This document shows positions 9,222 through 18,704 of a stretch of DNA of 64,000 nt, one piece after another. The notes beneath the pieces were generated by a model. That model did no database searches. It saw only the letters and a list, made by a program, of their open reading frames with translations, and was not told the origin of the DNA. Position 1 is the first letter of the stretch. The number at the start of each line of letters is the position of its first letter. Origin of the DNA: Vulcanisaeta distributa JCM 11217 (GTDB lineage Archaea; Thermoproteota; Thermoprotei; Thermoproteales; Thermocladiaceae); contig NZ_BBBJ01000001.1 of NCBI RefSeq assembly GCF_001316005.1, positions 266,842-330,841 of the forward strand, given 5' to 3'. A program made the position numbers and the translations under genes.

Positions 9222-11019
9222 ATGGATTGGTTTGTTTATAGGTCGGTGTTTAGTGGTTTTAATGATTTAGGGGAGGGTCATTGATTGGGTTAGGGATAGG
9301 GGGGGTAGTAAAGTATTGCCTTTTGTTTGTGTTTTTCCTGGTAATGCTGAGCATTGGTTTTGGTCCCTTAGGTATTCTGTTGAGGGTGAGGTTGGTTATG
9401 TGCTTTGGGGGGGGTGATAGGGTTAGTGGTCCCGTAAGTATTAAAGGCCCTAGTGAGGGTACTGGGTTTCCGTTTAAGGGCCTTGTTGATAGGTACATTG
9501 ATGCCTTATTTAGGGTTGAGAGGGAGGGTGGTAGTGTTAGGCTGTTGTTGAGGGGGGGTCCTGATGAGGCAACGCCTATTATTGCTCTTTTTCACGTAAT
9601 TGATGTTGGGGGGGGTTGTTGGGATTGGTTTGGTGACTGATATTACTCTTGATGCCTTTAGGAACTTTAGGTATTGGAGGGAGGATCAAGGTCATTGGAT
9701 TATTAGGTGGAGGATGAGGGTTCTATGGCTTGATCCTGGTGTTAGAGCCTTCTGTTGAATCCCAGCTTTAGATGGGAAAGTGAGGGGGGGGAATTGATTA
9801 AGGTGTTGAAGGATAGAATTACCAATAGGCTTGAGATTAATGTGCCAAGGCAGGGAAATACGTGCTTTACGAATGAGAATCTGCGTAGGGAGGTTTGGCA
9901 GAAGATAAGTGGTGTACTTTACAATGATGGTGAGGTTAAATCCATGGTTGAATTTTACGGGCATACAAAACCCTCTGCATCACCTAAGCAGGTTCTTGTC
10001 AGTGTTTCTGAATTTAATGTTAATGAGATCGTTAAGAGGGTATCTGAGGATTTTTACTTTGATGAGGGTTTCATTCGTAGGTTCATTAGTGCTGTGTGGT
10101 TTGGTAATGTTCTTCTTGTTGGTCCTCCTGGTGTTGGTAAGACTAGTCTTGCTGTTAAAGTTGCCAGGTTGTTGGGTGGTGATGATGGTTATATGATTAG
10201 GGTTGCCAATGCCCTTTGGTTTAGGCGTGATGTTATTGGTGGTGAGACTCTTGAGGAGGGCTCTGTTAAGTGGAGGGCTGGCATGCTTATTCAGGCCTAT
10301 AATAGGGTTGTTGAGAGACTTGTTAATGGTGATAATAGGCTATTTTTCGTTATAATTGATGAGCTTAATAGGGCTGATGTTGATAAGGCCTTTGGTGAGT
10401 TCTTTGCGATATTTAGGTCGCCAATCCCAGCGATTGGGAGTTTCCTATTAATTTTATTAATGAGATTGAGGGGGGGTATGGAGAGAGGATTGATAGGGAG
10501 GCTAAAGATTTTCTTGAAACTTTAAGTTAGCTAGGGATAAGTATGGTGATCCTAGTTATCCCCTGAGGTATATTAGGATAATAGGTACTATGAACGTTGT
10601 TGATATTAGGAATTTATTCATTGTTGGTGAGGCGGCGCTTAGGCGATTTATATTGATGAGTATTAAATGCCCTGAGGGTAATGATGATGTCGATAAATTC
10701 CTGGGTAAAACTAAGTATTTGAATGAGGGGGTCTAGGAAGCTTATTGTCGACTTTGTTAAGGAGGTTCGTGGTAAACTTCGTGATAAGCCGCCCTGTGTT
10801 TCTCCGGGTGCTGTTAAGTTGGCTGTTGAGTTGTTAGATAACGCTGTTGGTCAGGGGTTGTTGAATGTTAATGATAGGGGGGGGAGCCTGCTTGAGTATT
10901 TCGTGAGTTATCTTGAGTCGTCGTTGGGGGGGATTATTATTGGTGAGCCTGTTAAGAGGTTTAGGAGGGTTGTTGATGAGGTTAAGAAGGGGGGGCTTAT
11001 AAGTGCTAGTGGGAAGTAA
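9222..11019 (+). CDS. McrB-like AAA+ NTPase with EVE-like N-terminal domain (many frameshifts)
   Basis: About 600 residues when indels are repaired. McrB-type AAA+ proteins are the translocating motor of modification-dependent (type IV) restriction. The motor shows [17 protein letters not shown] (Walker A), [20 protein letters not shown] (Walker B) and [11 protein letters not shown] (sensor 1), then RRFIYL. Upstream, [11 protein letters not shown] and [13 protein letters not shown] resemble an EVE/PUA-like reader of modified bases (inference). Start ATG 9222, leaderless. Breaks are seen near 9280, 9410, 9608, 9752, 10425, 10527 and 10730; the three G-run breaks show G8 or G5 where the frame needs G7 or G4. 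The density of breaks leaves open true decay. Codons are strongly T-ending (GGT, GTT, CTT), unlike most neighbours. Confidence 0.72.
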
Positions 11020-11024
11020 TTGAT

Positions 11025-12347
11025 ATGAGTGAGAGAGTTTCTAGAAGGGTAAGGAGGATTAGAAATTTGTCGATTCTTGTTGGTAAGTATTACTTGGAGC
11101 ATTATGGTTTACGTAGGTCCTCTAGGATCTTGCGTGTGTTGCTTGGTCGTATTTCCAGTGGTGAAGGTGTGCTTGTCGATGAATTAACGAGGAATTACCT
11201 ATTTACGTCGATGGGTAATGTCGCCGTTAATGACGCCATTAGCGCGATAAGGAGGGCTATCAATGACTATATTAGGTATAGGGAATTCAATGCAGTTGTT
11301 GATAACCAGGTATGGGGGGGTGTTCTCGATGTTCCGCGTACGGTAATTACGTACCCTGCCAAGCTTTATTCATCATTAACCTACCTACCAACTACTAGGT
11401 CGCCGGAGTATCTGTTGCTTAGGGAGATGGCGATGAGGATACTTAGGTCCACTAAATACGTAATTGATTGGTACGAAAGTGCGGTGAAGAATAGTACTAG
11501 CGATGAATTGAGTAGGGAATTAGGTAATGAGGTTGACGGCTTGCGAAGAAAACGATTGAGGTTGAGGCAGTTAGTTATGAGGTTACCAGCGGCAAATGTT
11601 AAATATGGACATGAGGATATTGTGATGGAGGTTGAGAGGTTAATGCCTTATGCGCCATCATGGCTGTTAGAGACTTATGATGCCTACTTACTAAGCAGGT
11701 TTATACCTGGTGGGAGGATTTACGCATCGTTGAAGCGCAGAGTTAGTAACCGTGACATGGTACTGCTTGGTTGGAGACTTTATGAAATATTCATTTACAT
11801 GCTTGTACTCGATATATTCATAAACATGGGCTACAGGATAATCAAGAGAAGGGCTAGGGTGTTAGAACTAGCGAAGGATGGAATTACCGTAGATATTATC
11901 TTTAATAGGCCGTTGGAAAATTCGATCATAAACTCCGTTAATTTGAATAAGGATTTAGCTAGTAAGGTAAGGGGGGGTCGACCTGATGTTTCATTAGTTA
12001 ATGGTAATAGGAAAACAATAGTTATTGAATGTAAGTTCTCTGAATTACCCATGTACATAACCGCCGGTAGATATAAGGTCATGGCCTACATGTACGAGTA
12101 CAACGCCGAGCTCGGAATATTAGTATTCCCAGGCTTAAACACGAAAAGGATATATGACGAAGAGGATAGGGCAACCGTAAGGCTTTGGGACTTAATTAAG
12201 GTCAACGGTTTTGCTGAGATCTCGCTGAATAATGGTAGGAGATTATTCATGGTTAGGGTAGATCCAGGTGAATCTAATGATATTGATGAGGTGCAGAGAA
12301 TAGCCATGGGAAGATTGGCTAATGTACTTAACTCAGTGCTTCATTAG
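11025..12347 (+). CDS. McrC-like PD-(D/E)XK nuclease subunit
   Basis: A 440-residue partner of the McrB-like gene, 5 nt downstream of it. The C-terminal third contains a PD-(D/E)XK nuclease core: GRPDVSLVN followed by [10 protein letters not shown], the Asp and Glu-x-Lys pattern of McrC/LlaJI-type subunits. The N-terminal two thirds are mostly helical ([32 protein letters not shown]), as in McrC-family proteins that contact McrB. Unlike its partner this frame is intact. Its codon use is less T-biased than the McrB-like gene. Expected role: DNA cleavage once the McrB hexamer has sensed a modified site. Confidence 0.72.
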   Translation: MSERVSRRVRRIRNLSILVGKYYLEHYGLRRSSRILRVLLGRISSGEGVLVDELTRNYLFTSMGNVAVNDAISAIRRAINDYIRYREFNAVVDNQVWGGVLDVPRTVITYPAKLYSSLTYLPTTRSPEYLLLREMAMRILRSTKYVIDWYESAVKNSTSDELSRELGNEVDGLRRKRLRLRQLVMRLPAANVKYGHEDIVMEVERLMPYAPSWLLETYDAYLLSRFIPGGRIYASLKRRVSNRDMVLLGWRLYEIFIYMLVLDIFINMGYRIIKRRARVLELAKDGITVDIIFNRPLENSIINSVNLNKDLASKVRGGRPDVSLVNGNRKTIVIECKFSELPMYITAGRYKVMAYMYEYNAELGILVFPGLNTKRIYDEEDRATVRLWDLIKVNGFAEISLNNGRRLFMVRVDPGESNDIDEVQRIAMGRLANVLNSVLH

Positions 12348-12354
12348 GGAGCTT

Positions 12355-12807
12355 ATGGAGAGGAGGATTGACGTTAATGAGGTGTCGCTTGATGCCTTGG
12401 GTATGAAGGATCCTAGTGAGAGTTCTAGGGAGAGGATGAGGCTTGCCGAGGTTTACCTAAGAGTGTGAGGAGTACCTTGCTAAGGGTGATGCTGTTCAGG
12501 CATCGGAAAGGGCGTATAGGGCGGCCGAGGAGGTTGTTAAGGCACTTGCTGAGAGGTTTAGGACGCCGGAGTATCAAAGGGCCTTGGAGGAGGATAGGTG
12601 GCACACGTACTTGCTTAGTATGGCTAGTAAGACCTTGGCGAAGAGCTTAGGTGATTGGGTGGTTGATGGTTGGAATGCCGCATATGATCTTCATGTGTGG
12701 GGGGGTTTCATGAGGGTAGACTTACGGTGGATTATGTGAGGGTTGATGTGGATAGGGTTAAGGCGATGTTCGGTGAAGCTAGGAAATTATTTGAAGAGAG
12801 TCATTAA
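12355..12807 (+). CDS. PaREP1 family protein (two frameshifts)
   Basis: About 150 residues. The segment EEYLAKGDAVQASERAYRAAEEVVKALAE matches the PaREP1 family, helical proteins with a HEPN-like look that are abundant in Thermoproteales. The ATG at 12355 begins MERRIDVNEVSLDALGMKD, 7 nt after the nuclease gene, suggesting the same operon. Breaks occur near 12460 (AGAGTGTG, needing two more or one fewer base) and near 12709 (TTCATG for TTCCATG). The tail reads VDYVRVDVDRVKAMFGEARK. Function is unknown; the HEPN-like resemblance and position beside a restriction system make a defence or toxin role conceivable, as inference. Confidence 0.68.
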
Positions 12808-13119
12808 ATTATGATTAATCATATACCGGTATTGAACCTATGCCCGGGAAGTAAGGGGGGGTTTTAAGGCTTTGTAATGGAGAAATGAGACCATAGGTTA
12901 TCAAGGTAGTTTGTTAAGACAGTGGCCTGTTTAATTGCTATGATGTATTGTCATGACTATAACGTAGTAAGTACGGACGTGTATTGATAATGCTAGTTCG
13001 TGATGTTGTGAGTGATTATCGTTCAATCCTCTGTTTAATCCTCCATATACTTCTGCTTAATCGCTGTATTTGGTGGGGGGGTGGAATTAATTTTTATACC
13101 TGGTTGTGTTTAGTTTTTG
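12808..13119 (+). other. Intergenic region, no gene seen
   Basis: A 312-nt stretch. I see no convincing reading frame or RNA. It contains two seven-G runs (12855-12861 and 13075-13081). A TTTTTATAC box at about 13090-13099 is placed to drive the leaderless gene at 13120. Confidence 0.5.
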
Positions 13120-13629
13120 ATGGGTAGGTCGAGGTTTGTTGTTGCCCTTGGTGATTTCATTATTGAGGCTCCGATTAGTAAGAGGCAGGCTGGGGGGGCT
13201 TTGTTGAGTTTGTTGAGGGTTTTGTATATTGATTACTTGGGTGCCTACCGTAATTACCGTGGTGTTATCCTTAACATTGGTAGGTTTGTCCGTAGGTTGG
13301 CCCTTGGGATTGTTAGGGAGTTTGGCATTGAGTGTGATGAGAGTGCGGTGTTTCGTGATCCCTGCCTCATTATTTATGATGTTGGCCTGGACATACCACC
13401 CATGGCCTTTAGGGTGAGCAGTGATGCCTCCTTTGAGGACATACTGCGTGAGGTCCTTAGGAGGGGGGGCTTCATTGATGTTGCTGGTGATTTGCATGTG
13501 GAGGTGACCTACGTGTATAGGGATGGTGGTAGGTTGAGGGTTGGTGATGATTACTTTAAGGTTGTTGTTAATGGGCTTGATAACATATACATTGAGTATA
13601 GGGATCCTGACGAGGAGGACGGTGTGTAA
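13120..13629 (+). CDS. Hypothetical protein
   Basis: A 169-residue protein that I do not recognise. It starts at ATG 13120, about 26 nt after TTTTTATACC, so it is probably leaderless. The sequence alternates short strands and helices (FVVALGDFIIEAPIS, LIIYDVGLDIPPMAF, EVTYVYRDGGRLRVGDDYF) with an acidic end, suggesting a compact alpha/beta cytosolic protein without membrane segments. Two seven-G runs encode AGGA and RRGGF. Codon use is T-rich, like the McrB-like gene. Neighbours do not suggest a function. Confidence 0.55.
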   Translation: MGRSRFVVALGDFIIEAPISKRQAGGALLSLLRVLYIDYLGAYRNYRGVILNIGRFVRRLALGIVREFGIECDESAVFRDPCLIIYDVGLDIPPMAFRVSSDASFEDILREVLRRGGFIDVAGDLHVEVTYVYRDGGRLRVGDDYFKVVVNGLDNIYIEYRDPDEEDGV

Positions 13630-13724
13630 TGCTTTACTAAGTCCCTGCACCTTATTGTATATGTCTGTGCTTAATGTGTAATTGAACGTGAAAAGACAAC
13701 ATTTATATAACTGGGCTGTAGTCA

Positions 13725-14105
13725 ATGCCAATGAGCGCTAGTACTGGATTAGGGAACAGCGAGCCTCCTGGTAAGGAGCCATTCTACTTCAAGTCCTTTG
13801 ATAGGGTCATTGGCGTTGCCCACAATGTCAATGAGTTGAGGAGTGAGTTTGGGAGACTTCTTAGCGTTGATCCTAAGGCCCTTGAGTACCACCTTAGGGA
13901 GGGGGGGCACATTGTTCAGTGGCTTGAGTACATAGGTGAGGTTGAATTGGCTAGGAGACTTATCGGTATTAGTGATCCAGGTATGGCCTATGAAGTAATG
14001 AATAACTACCTCACAGGTAGTAAGGATGCCACGACTGAGGAGAAGACCTCCGCAAAACAGGGTAGAAGACCCAGTAGAAGGTCTAGGAATTCGAGGAAGA
14101 CCTAG
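13725..14105 (+). CDS. DUF5752-like protein
   Basis: A 126-residue protein. Residues ~20-85 (PFYFKSFDRVIGVAHNVNEL, then DPKALEYHLREGGHIVQWLE) resemble the DUF5752 pattern of a PFYF strand, an interaction helix, and EYHLxxGxxxxWLxxxG. The tail is basic and low-complexity (RRPSRRSRNSRK), possibly nucleic-acid-binding. The ATG at 13725 is 26 nt after ATTTATATA, so leaderless. The GGH position carries a seven-G run and relatives would have a single Gly. The assignment is from memory of the family and is tentative. Confidence 0.5.
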   Translation: MPMSASTGLGNSEPPGKEPFYFKSFDRVIGVAHNVNELRSEFGRLLSVDPKALEYHLREGGHIVQWLEYIGEVELARRLIGISDPGMAYEVMNNYLTGSKDATTEEKTSAKQGRRPSRRSRNSRKT

Positions 14106-14137
14106 CCACATCAACCCACCCTTTACCCTTAAAATCA

Positions 14138-14508
14138 CTAGGACCTTGACGAGGTACCTAGCATCCCCCCCGCGCCTTGTTTAGGTGTTCCTGGAGCCCC
14201 CCCATGGCTATTAATGCCAATCCCATAGCCGTTATCACACTCCCTCGCTGCACTTGACCAAGTGAGCATTAGGAGCATGCCCAGGGATACCGCGATTATT
14301 CCCATGTTCAGCATGGCTGTTGTACCTAGTCCATGGCTCATCATAATGGTATATAAACACAATTAATATAATGATTACTAGGATTATTATGTAACCCATA
14401 GCCAGCCCCCATGAGCATTCCAGGTAGCGCACCAATGGCAATTGCAGTGACTGGTAGGGCAGGTTAGCCAAGGTAAATGCACTACTTAGTGACCGCTTGC
14501 GCAGGCAT
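14138..14508 (-). pseudogene. Small multi-pass membrane protein, broken by frameshifts
   Basis: No single frame covers it, but piecing frames together gives a hydrophobic protein of about 120 residues: AFTLANLP, then TAIAIGALPGMLMG, YIIILVIIILIVFIY, and MLNMGIIAVSLGMLLMLTW, i.e. three or four membrane segments, followed by a Gly-rich soluble tail (GGAPGTPKQGAGGMLG). At least three indels are needed. A candidate start is the ATG at 14508, with CTTAAGTAAAAGCTT upstream. It faces the DUF5752-like gene tail to tail. Whether it is a real decayed gene or a functional one with sequence errors cannot be told. Function unknown. Confidence 0.42.
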
Positions 14509-14727
14509 GATAAGCTTTTACTTAAGATAATTAACGGCAATATTCAGTGCATACTCTGAGAGTATAGTAAGATGGAGACGCGTCCTTGCTGAGAGCCGTT
14601 TAGAATTAGCTTGATGCGTTTCACTTACCCTTCGTTCATTATAACACCATTGATGGCTTTAACATGAATTAAGCAATTACGAAATACTCTTATAAACTTC
14701 TGGGGGCAGAAGTTACTTCCGGGGGGG

Positions 14728-15824
14728 GTGGAAGTGCTCTTTGATTTACGGCCGAAGGATACCAAGTCTGATCTCTTCGATAGGGAGATCGAGCTTAGCA
14801 AGGTCATTGAATATGTCGGTAGGTTGGGTTTACCCATTACCCTAGTTCTTGGTTTTCGTAGGGTCGGTAAGTCCTCCTTAATACTCGTAGCTATCAGGGA
14901 ACTGGGTCTACCGTCGATATATATCGACTTAAGGAAGTTTGAGGAGAGGCAGTACCTGTCATATAGGGACTTCGTCCTTGAGCTTCAACGTGAGGTTAAC
15001 AATCTCACCAGTAGATTTCCTGGGTTGATCGACTTCCTTAGGAACATAAGTGGCGTTAGTATTATGGGTAATCAAGTCCTCTTCTCCTGGAAGGGCAGTG
15101 GCAGAGTTTCCCTTGCCTCATTACTTGATGCCTTAAATGATTGGGCTAGTAATGGCGTTGTTATCGTATTTGACGAGGCCCAGGAGTTGGTTAAGGCGAG
15201 GGGGGGCTTCAACGTATTGCCGGTCCTCGCCTACGCATACGATAATTTGAGGAGGATTAGGTTCATAGTAAGTGGCTCAAAAATGGGACTCCTATATAGG
15301 TTCCTTAGGATTAGGGATCCTGAGTCGCCACTCTTTGGTCGGGCGATGGGTGTTGTGGAGTTATCGCCTTTCACCAGGGACCAGGCGGTTGAATTCCTGA
15401 GGCGGGTTTCGAGGAGTTGGGTATTGAGTTTAGGGATTTTGATGCTGTGTATGAGAGGCTTGGCGGCATCCCAGGTTGGCTCACGTACTTTGGCCTTAGG
15501 TACTATGAATATAGGGACCTAAATAAGGCGATTAATGAGACCGTGAGCTACGCGATAGCGTTGATAAGGCAGGAATTCAATAACTTCCTAACCGATAAGG
15601 TGGCTGCGAGGGATAGGTACTTGACGATAATGAGGATCGTGGCGAGGGAATGCGCGGGTTGGAGTGAGATTAAGAATGGGCTTGAGGTGGAGCTCGGCAT
15701 GGAGATTAGTGACTCAAGGATAAGCGAGTACTTAAGGCAATTACTTGATTCAGCCTGGATAGTCAAGGTTGACAATAAGTACTGCCCAGCCGAGCCACTG
15801 ATAGGTGCGGCATTCAGAACCTAA
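14728..15824 (+). CDS. Archaeal P-loop ATPase of the STAND-like Arch_ATPase family (one frameshift)
   Basis: About 365 residues. It begins DLFDREIELSKVIEYV, then LVLGFRRVGKSSLI (Walker A), GVVIVFDEAQELV (Walker B), and RFIVSGSKMGLLY (sensor), then PFTRDQAVEFL, the set typical of the archaeal ATPase family of STAND NTPases. The C-terminus looks like a winged helix (EISDSRISEYLRQLLDSAW). The frame breaks near 15406, where GGG replaces GGGG (restored RRGFEELGIEF). Start is GTG 14728 after an eight-G run; CTTATAAAC near 14690 is a likely TATA box. Such ATPases are common in accessory regions; their targets are unknown. Confidence 0.78.
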
Positions 15825-15869
15825 AGATTAAGTAAGAGCTAAAAAATAAATAAACGATGGAAATAATAA

Positions 15870-16274
15870 GTGACCGAGTCAGCCATGGGCGTATTCAGCG
15901 TTAAGGCGCGCATTTGGAACGTTAGGGAACCAGCGAGGTCAACCACGGTTGACCTACTCGTGGATACCGGCTCAACGTACACCGTAATACCCGCAGGGTA
16001 CTCGAGGATTTAGGCATCAAGCCCATTAGGACGGTTAGGCTTAGGCTGGCTGACGGTAGGATTGTCGAGAGACCGTTGGGTGAGGTGGGCATTGAGATTG
16101 ATGGATTCACGGCATCAGCAACGCCAGCCATCTTCAGTGACGAGGGCATATACCTACTGGGTTCAGTAACCATGGAACAACTCGGCCTAGCACCAGACCC
16201 CCATTGAAAAGAGGCTAAAGCCCACCGAGGCATTACTAATGATTATGCAAACCAATGCCCTATTTAGTCATTAA
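15870..16274 (+). CDS. Retropepsin-like aspartic protease domain protein, copy 1 (two frameshifts)
   Basis: About 134 residues, a single-lobe aspartyl protease of the retropepsin fold. LLVDTGSTYTVIPAG holds the catalytic Asp in the DTGS motif, followed by RLRLADGRIVERPLGEVGIEI and LLGSVTMEQLGL, the usual flap and second hydrophobic-Gly strands. Such domains act as dimers. Breaks: GGG for GGGG near 15997 and CCCCC for CCCC near 16199. TAAAAAATAAATAA upstream places initiation at GTG 15870 (ATG 15885 is an alternative). The next gene is a paralogue, making a tandem pair before tRNA-Pro. Confidence 0.75.
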
Positions 16275-16307
16275 ATCCTTATTAACTTCCAACAGCATTA
16301 ATCATTA

Positions 16308-16670
16308 ATGGGCAACACCATGGCCAAGGTTAGGCTCTGCAATCCACGGGACACGGGCAAGTGCCTAGAGCTTGAATTACTTGTTGACACAGGCAGCACC
16401 TACACGTGGATCAAGTCCTCAAGGCTCAGGGAACTGGGCATTGAACCAACGACCAGGTGGAGATTCAGGACGATCGAGGGCAGGATAATCGAGAGAGACA
16501 TTGGCGAAGCATTAATCGAGTGCATGGGCGAAAGGGCAACAACAATCGTAGTCTTCGCCCAGGAAAACGACGCAGAAGTCCTCGGCGTATACTCATTAGA
16601 AGGCCTCAGGTTAGAAGTAGACCCAATAACAAAGCAATTAAAGAAAACCGAAGCACTACTCGCAGTATAA
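16308..16670 (+). CDS. Retropepsin-like aspartic protease domain protein, copy 2
   Basis: An intact 120-residue paralogue of the preceding gene. LLVDTGSTYTWIKSS has the catalytic Asp; RTIEGRIIERDIGEA and VLGVYSLEGLRLEVDP follow the same order as copy 1, and both end with a K-x-T-EALL segment. No signal peptide or membrane segment. Tandem copies with clear divergence suggest an old duplication and possibly a heterodimeric protease. The substrate is unknown. Confidence 0.78.
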   Translation: MGNTMAKVRLCNPRDTGKCLELELLVDTGSTYTWIKSSRLRELGIEPTTRWRFRTIEGRIIERDIGEALIECMGERATTIVVFAQENDAEVLGVYSLEGLRLEVDPITKQLKKTEALLAV

Positions 16671-16679
16671 ATGGATGGT

Positions 16680-16807
16680 GGGGGGGCCGCCGGGATTTGA
16701 ACCCGGGATCACTCGGGCATACCCCCCCGCCACCACCGGTCTCAAGCAATGTCCCGGTGGTGGACATCCAAGCCGAGCATCCTAGCCAGGCTAGACTACG
16801 GCCCCCC
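16680..16807 (-). tRNA. tRNA-Pro (anticodon TGG) with a 49-nt intron
   Basis: Read on the minus strand. The acceptor should pair GGGGCCG with CGGCCCC, but the DNA shows six G on the 5' side and seven C on the 3' side. The anticodon stem is CTCGG/CCGAG, the loop CTTGGA-C with anticodon TGG, and the T-arm CCGGG-TTCAAAT-CCCGG. An intron lies at the canonical 37/38 position (plus-strand 16718-16766). Its core is a perfect 10-bp helix CCACCACCGG/CCGGTGGTGG, as expected for a bulge-helix-bulge substrate of the splicing endonuclease. The discriminator is A (plus-strand T at 16679). Confidence 0.85.
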
Positions 16808-16986
16808 GGTAATGATGGTGACCTAAGTGATTTTTAAGTTTTTATTAATGACTTGCTTAACGATTATGCGTAGGTTTTGAGCATCGATAAAGTAATACGT
16901 ATCTGTTTGAAATTAATTGACGACTTTCAGCTCAAACTATGAAAGTAATTTATTAATCAGGTTGAGAATAGGCTTATAGATGCCTA

Positions 16987-18544
16987 ATGGCTCTTCAGGT
17001 CTCTGATAAGATTAGAGTATGTTGGGGGGCGTAAAAGCTAGGGGTAATAAACGTCTAAAGTGTGGTAATGAGACCGATGAAACCACGAGAAAGGAAGCTT
17101 TGAAACTTATTAATGTATTTCTGAACCGAGTCGAGAAGCATAAAGACATTTTATTAAGTGATGAGAAATCACCATTCGACGTCTACATTAATGACTTGTC
17201 AAAATTCATTGAATATTTAAGGATTGAGATGTCTGAAGGAGGTAATGAAAAGGTTTCTGAAGCTAGGAATGCTATGCTCAGAATAGCAGAAATAATGCTT
17301 AAGCTCTCAAGGAAAGCAAGAAAAAGATGGTTAAAATTATATAAGGTAGAGCTTGAGGAACTAATTGTCAAGCTAACTAAAGGCGAAATGACAATACCGG
17401 TAACTGGAGATATAAATAATAAAAATAGGAGTTTTATAGTACATATGTATACTAATCATATAGCAATAAATGCATGCAGGATTGCTAGGAATGGCAACAT
17501 AACGGTGAAGTTTACATTCACAGGTCTCAAAGGTGAGCATATTGAATCGCCAAAATTATTTAATGATAGTATATTGAAGGCCATGCAGTATGGATTACTT
17601 TTGACTGATGGATCGATTTACCAAGGCTATCCAGGAATGGCCACACATCAAATGTGGCAAAGCATCGTGTGGCACCTAGTGTTTCCAGGTAAAAATTACA
17701 TAGCTATAGATGGTATCAGTATCAATGATAATATAAGCACCGTATGGCAATTGACATCCCTTAACTACAAGTTTGAAGGTAAGAGTGCAGTTAATATTAA
17801 GCGTGGTTTTGTTGGGGGGGAGGTTGTTGGTTTTGATGATTGGTTGTTTTTGTGGTTTTTGTTGTTTGCTGTGTTTGGTGATGGTAATGTTGATGTTCAG
17901 GATGAGTATGATGTGAGGGAGATTCGGTTGTTCATGGGTGGTGGTAAGTACGTGTTGTGGAGGCCGATTATTGAGAGGTTGAGTGGGTTGGGTTTTAGGG
18001 GGGGTGGTGAGTATGGGTGGGAGTGGGTTGTTAGGGGTTAGGTCTTCGAGGGCTGTTAAGTTGGCTAGGGAGTGGTTGGGTGATCCCGTGTTTGGGGGGG
18101 TTATTATTGGGGGGGGATTTGGCTCGATTGAGCGATGCTGTTAAGCTTAGGCAATTGATTGGACTGGCTGGCGTGGGTTATAGGCCGAAGGGTAGGTCCT
18201 CCGTGATTATTGGCGGTGTGAAAATGACGGTAAGGGTTCGTGACGGTTATGTGGAGTTAGTGGCCGTTCACAAGGATGGAGCCGAAATCACGAAGGTTTT
18301 AGAGAGTCTTAAGGCCCTGGGGGGGATTAATGCGAGTGTTACTCCGTGGGGGGGTGGTGGCATGAGCGCCGTGCGTGTAAGGCAGGGTGAGGTGATGAGG
18401 CATGATTGGGTTAGGGCCGTGGTATGTGGAAAACTGACTGAAATGCTGAGGGAGGCCGTGGGTAATGGTGATGATGGGAGATCGCGAAGTATTAATGGCG
18501 CCATGCTAGGCTCGGCTGCCAAACCACTACCCCCCCGGATTTAA
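16987..18544 (+). CDS. PaREP2b-like family protein, second copy (frameshifts)
   Basis: About 515 residues, a paralogue of the 6135-7699 gene. The start is placed at ATG 16987 so that MALQVSDKIRVCWG aligns with the other copy; the six-G run at 17023 breaks this frame, and further breaks lie near 18035 (extra T) and 18107 (eight G where seven are needed). The middle reads LFLWFLLFAVFGDGNVDVQDEYD and the end GVKMTVRVRDGYVELVAV. The first ~270 codons are A-rich like the other copy, whereas from about 17805 the gene becomes strongly G/T-rich, suggesting a recombinant of two family members. Function unknown. Confidence 0.6.
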
Positions 18545-18704
18545 TGGGAACCGATAGGTGAATAGGTCTTACAATTAATCATCGCCACCCTGTTCTCAGC
18601 CCGACCCTTCCTTTCCTTTTGCTCCAGTATTTCCACCCATGTTAGGAAGCAGTCGGTGATAGTGTTCCCAGTCCACCTTTGCTCCTTTTCACCACCCATG
18701 CCCA

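Noticed and set aside
12901..13010. C/D box sRNA around ATGATGT and GTGATGT matches
   Set aside because: No CTGA D boxes at suitable distances.
13087..13731. 214-residue minus-strand ORF opposite the gene at 13120
   Set aside because: It is the antisense shadow of a T-rich-codon gene and gives a low-complexity Thr/Asn/Pro-rich translation. The plus-strand gene has a well-placed TATA box.
14551..14565. Stem-loop ATACTC-TGA-GAGTAT as a terminator
   Set aside because: Only 6 bp, no following T-run, and positioned between divergent genes rather than after one.
1656..16807. Integrated element bounded by tRNA-Arg and tRNA-Pro with att repeats
   Set aside because: The region is accessory-rich, but no integrase gene and no duplicate of either tRNA 3' end was found. 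Housekeeping genes such as rtcA lie inside.
6135..18544. Insertion sequences or transposons
   Set aside because: No transposase motif or terminal inverted repeats were seen. PaREP2b copies are dispersed genes, not obvious IS elements.
18544..18704. Short minus-strand ORF downstream of the dienelactone hydrolase
   Set aside because: About 50 codons with no recognisable features, no promoter-like element, and sandwiched between two gene ends. Probably chance.
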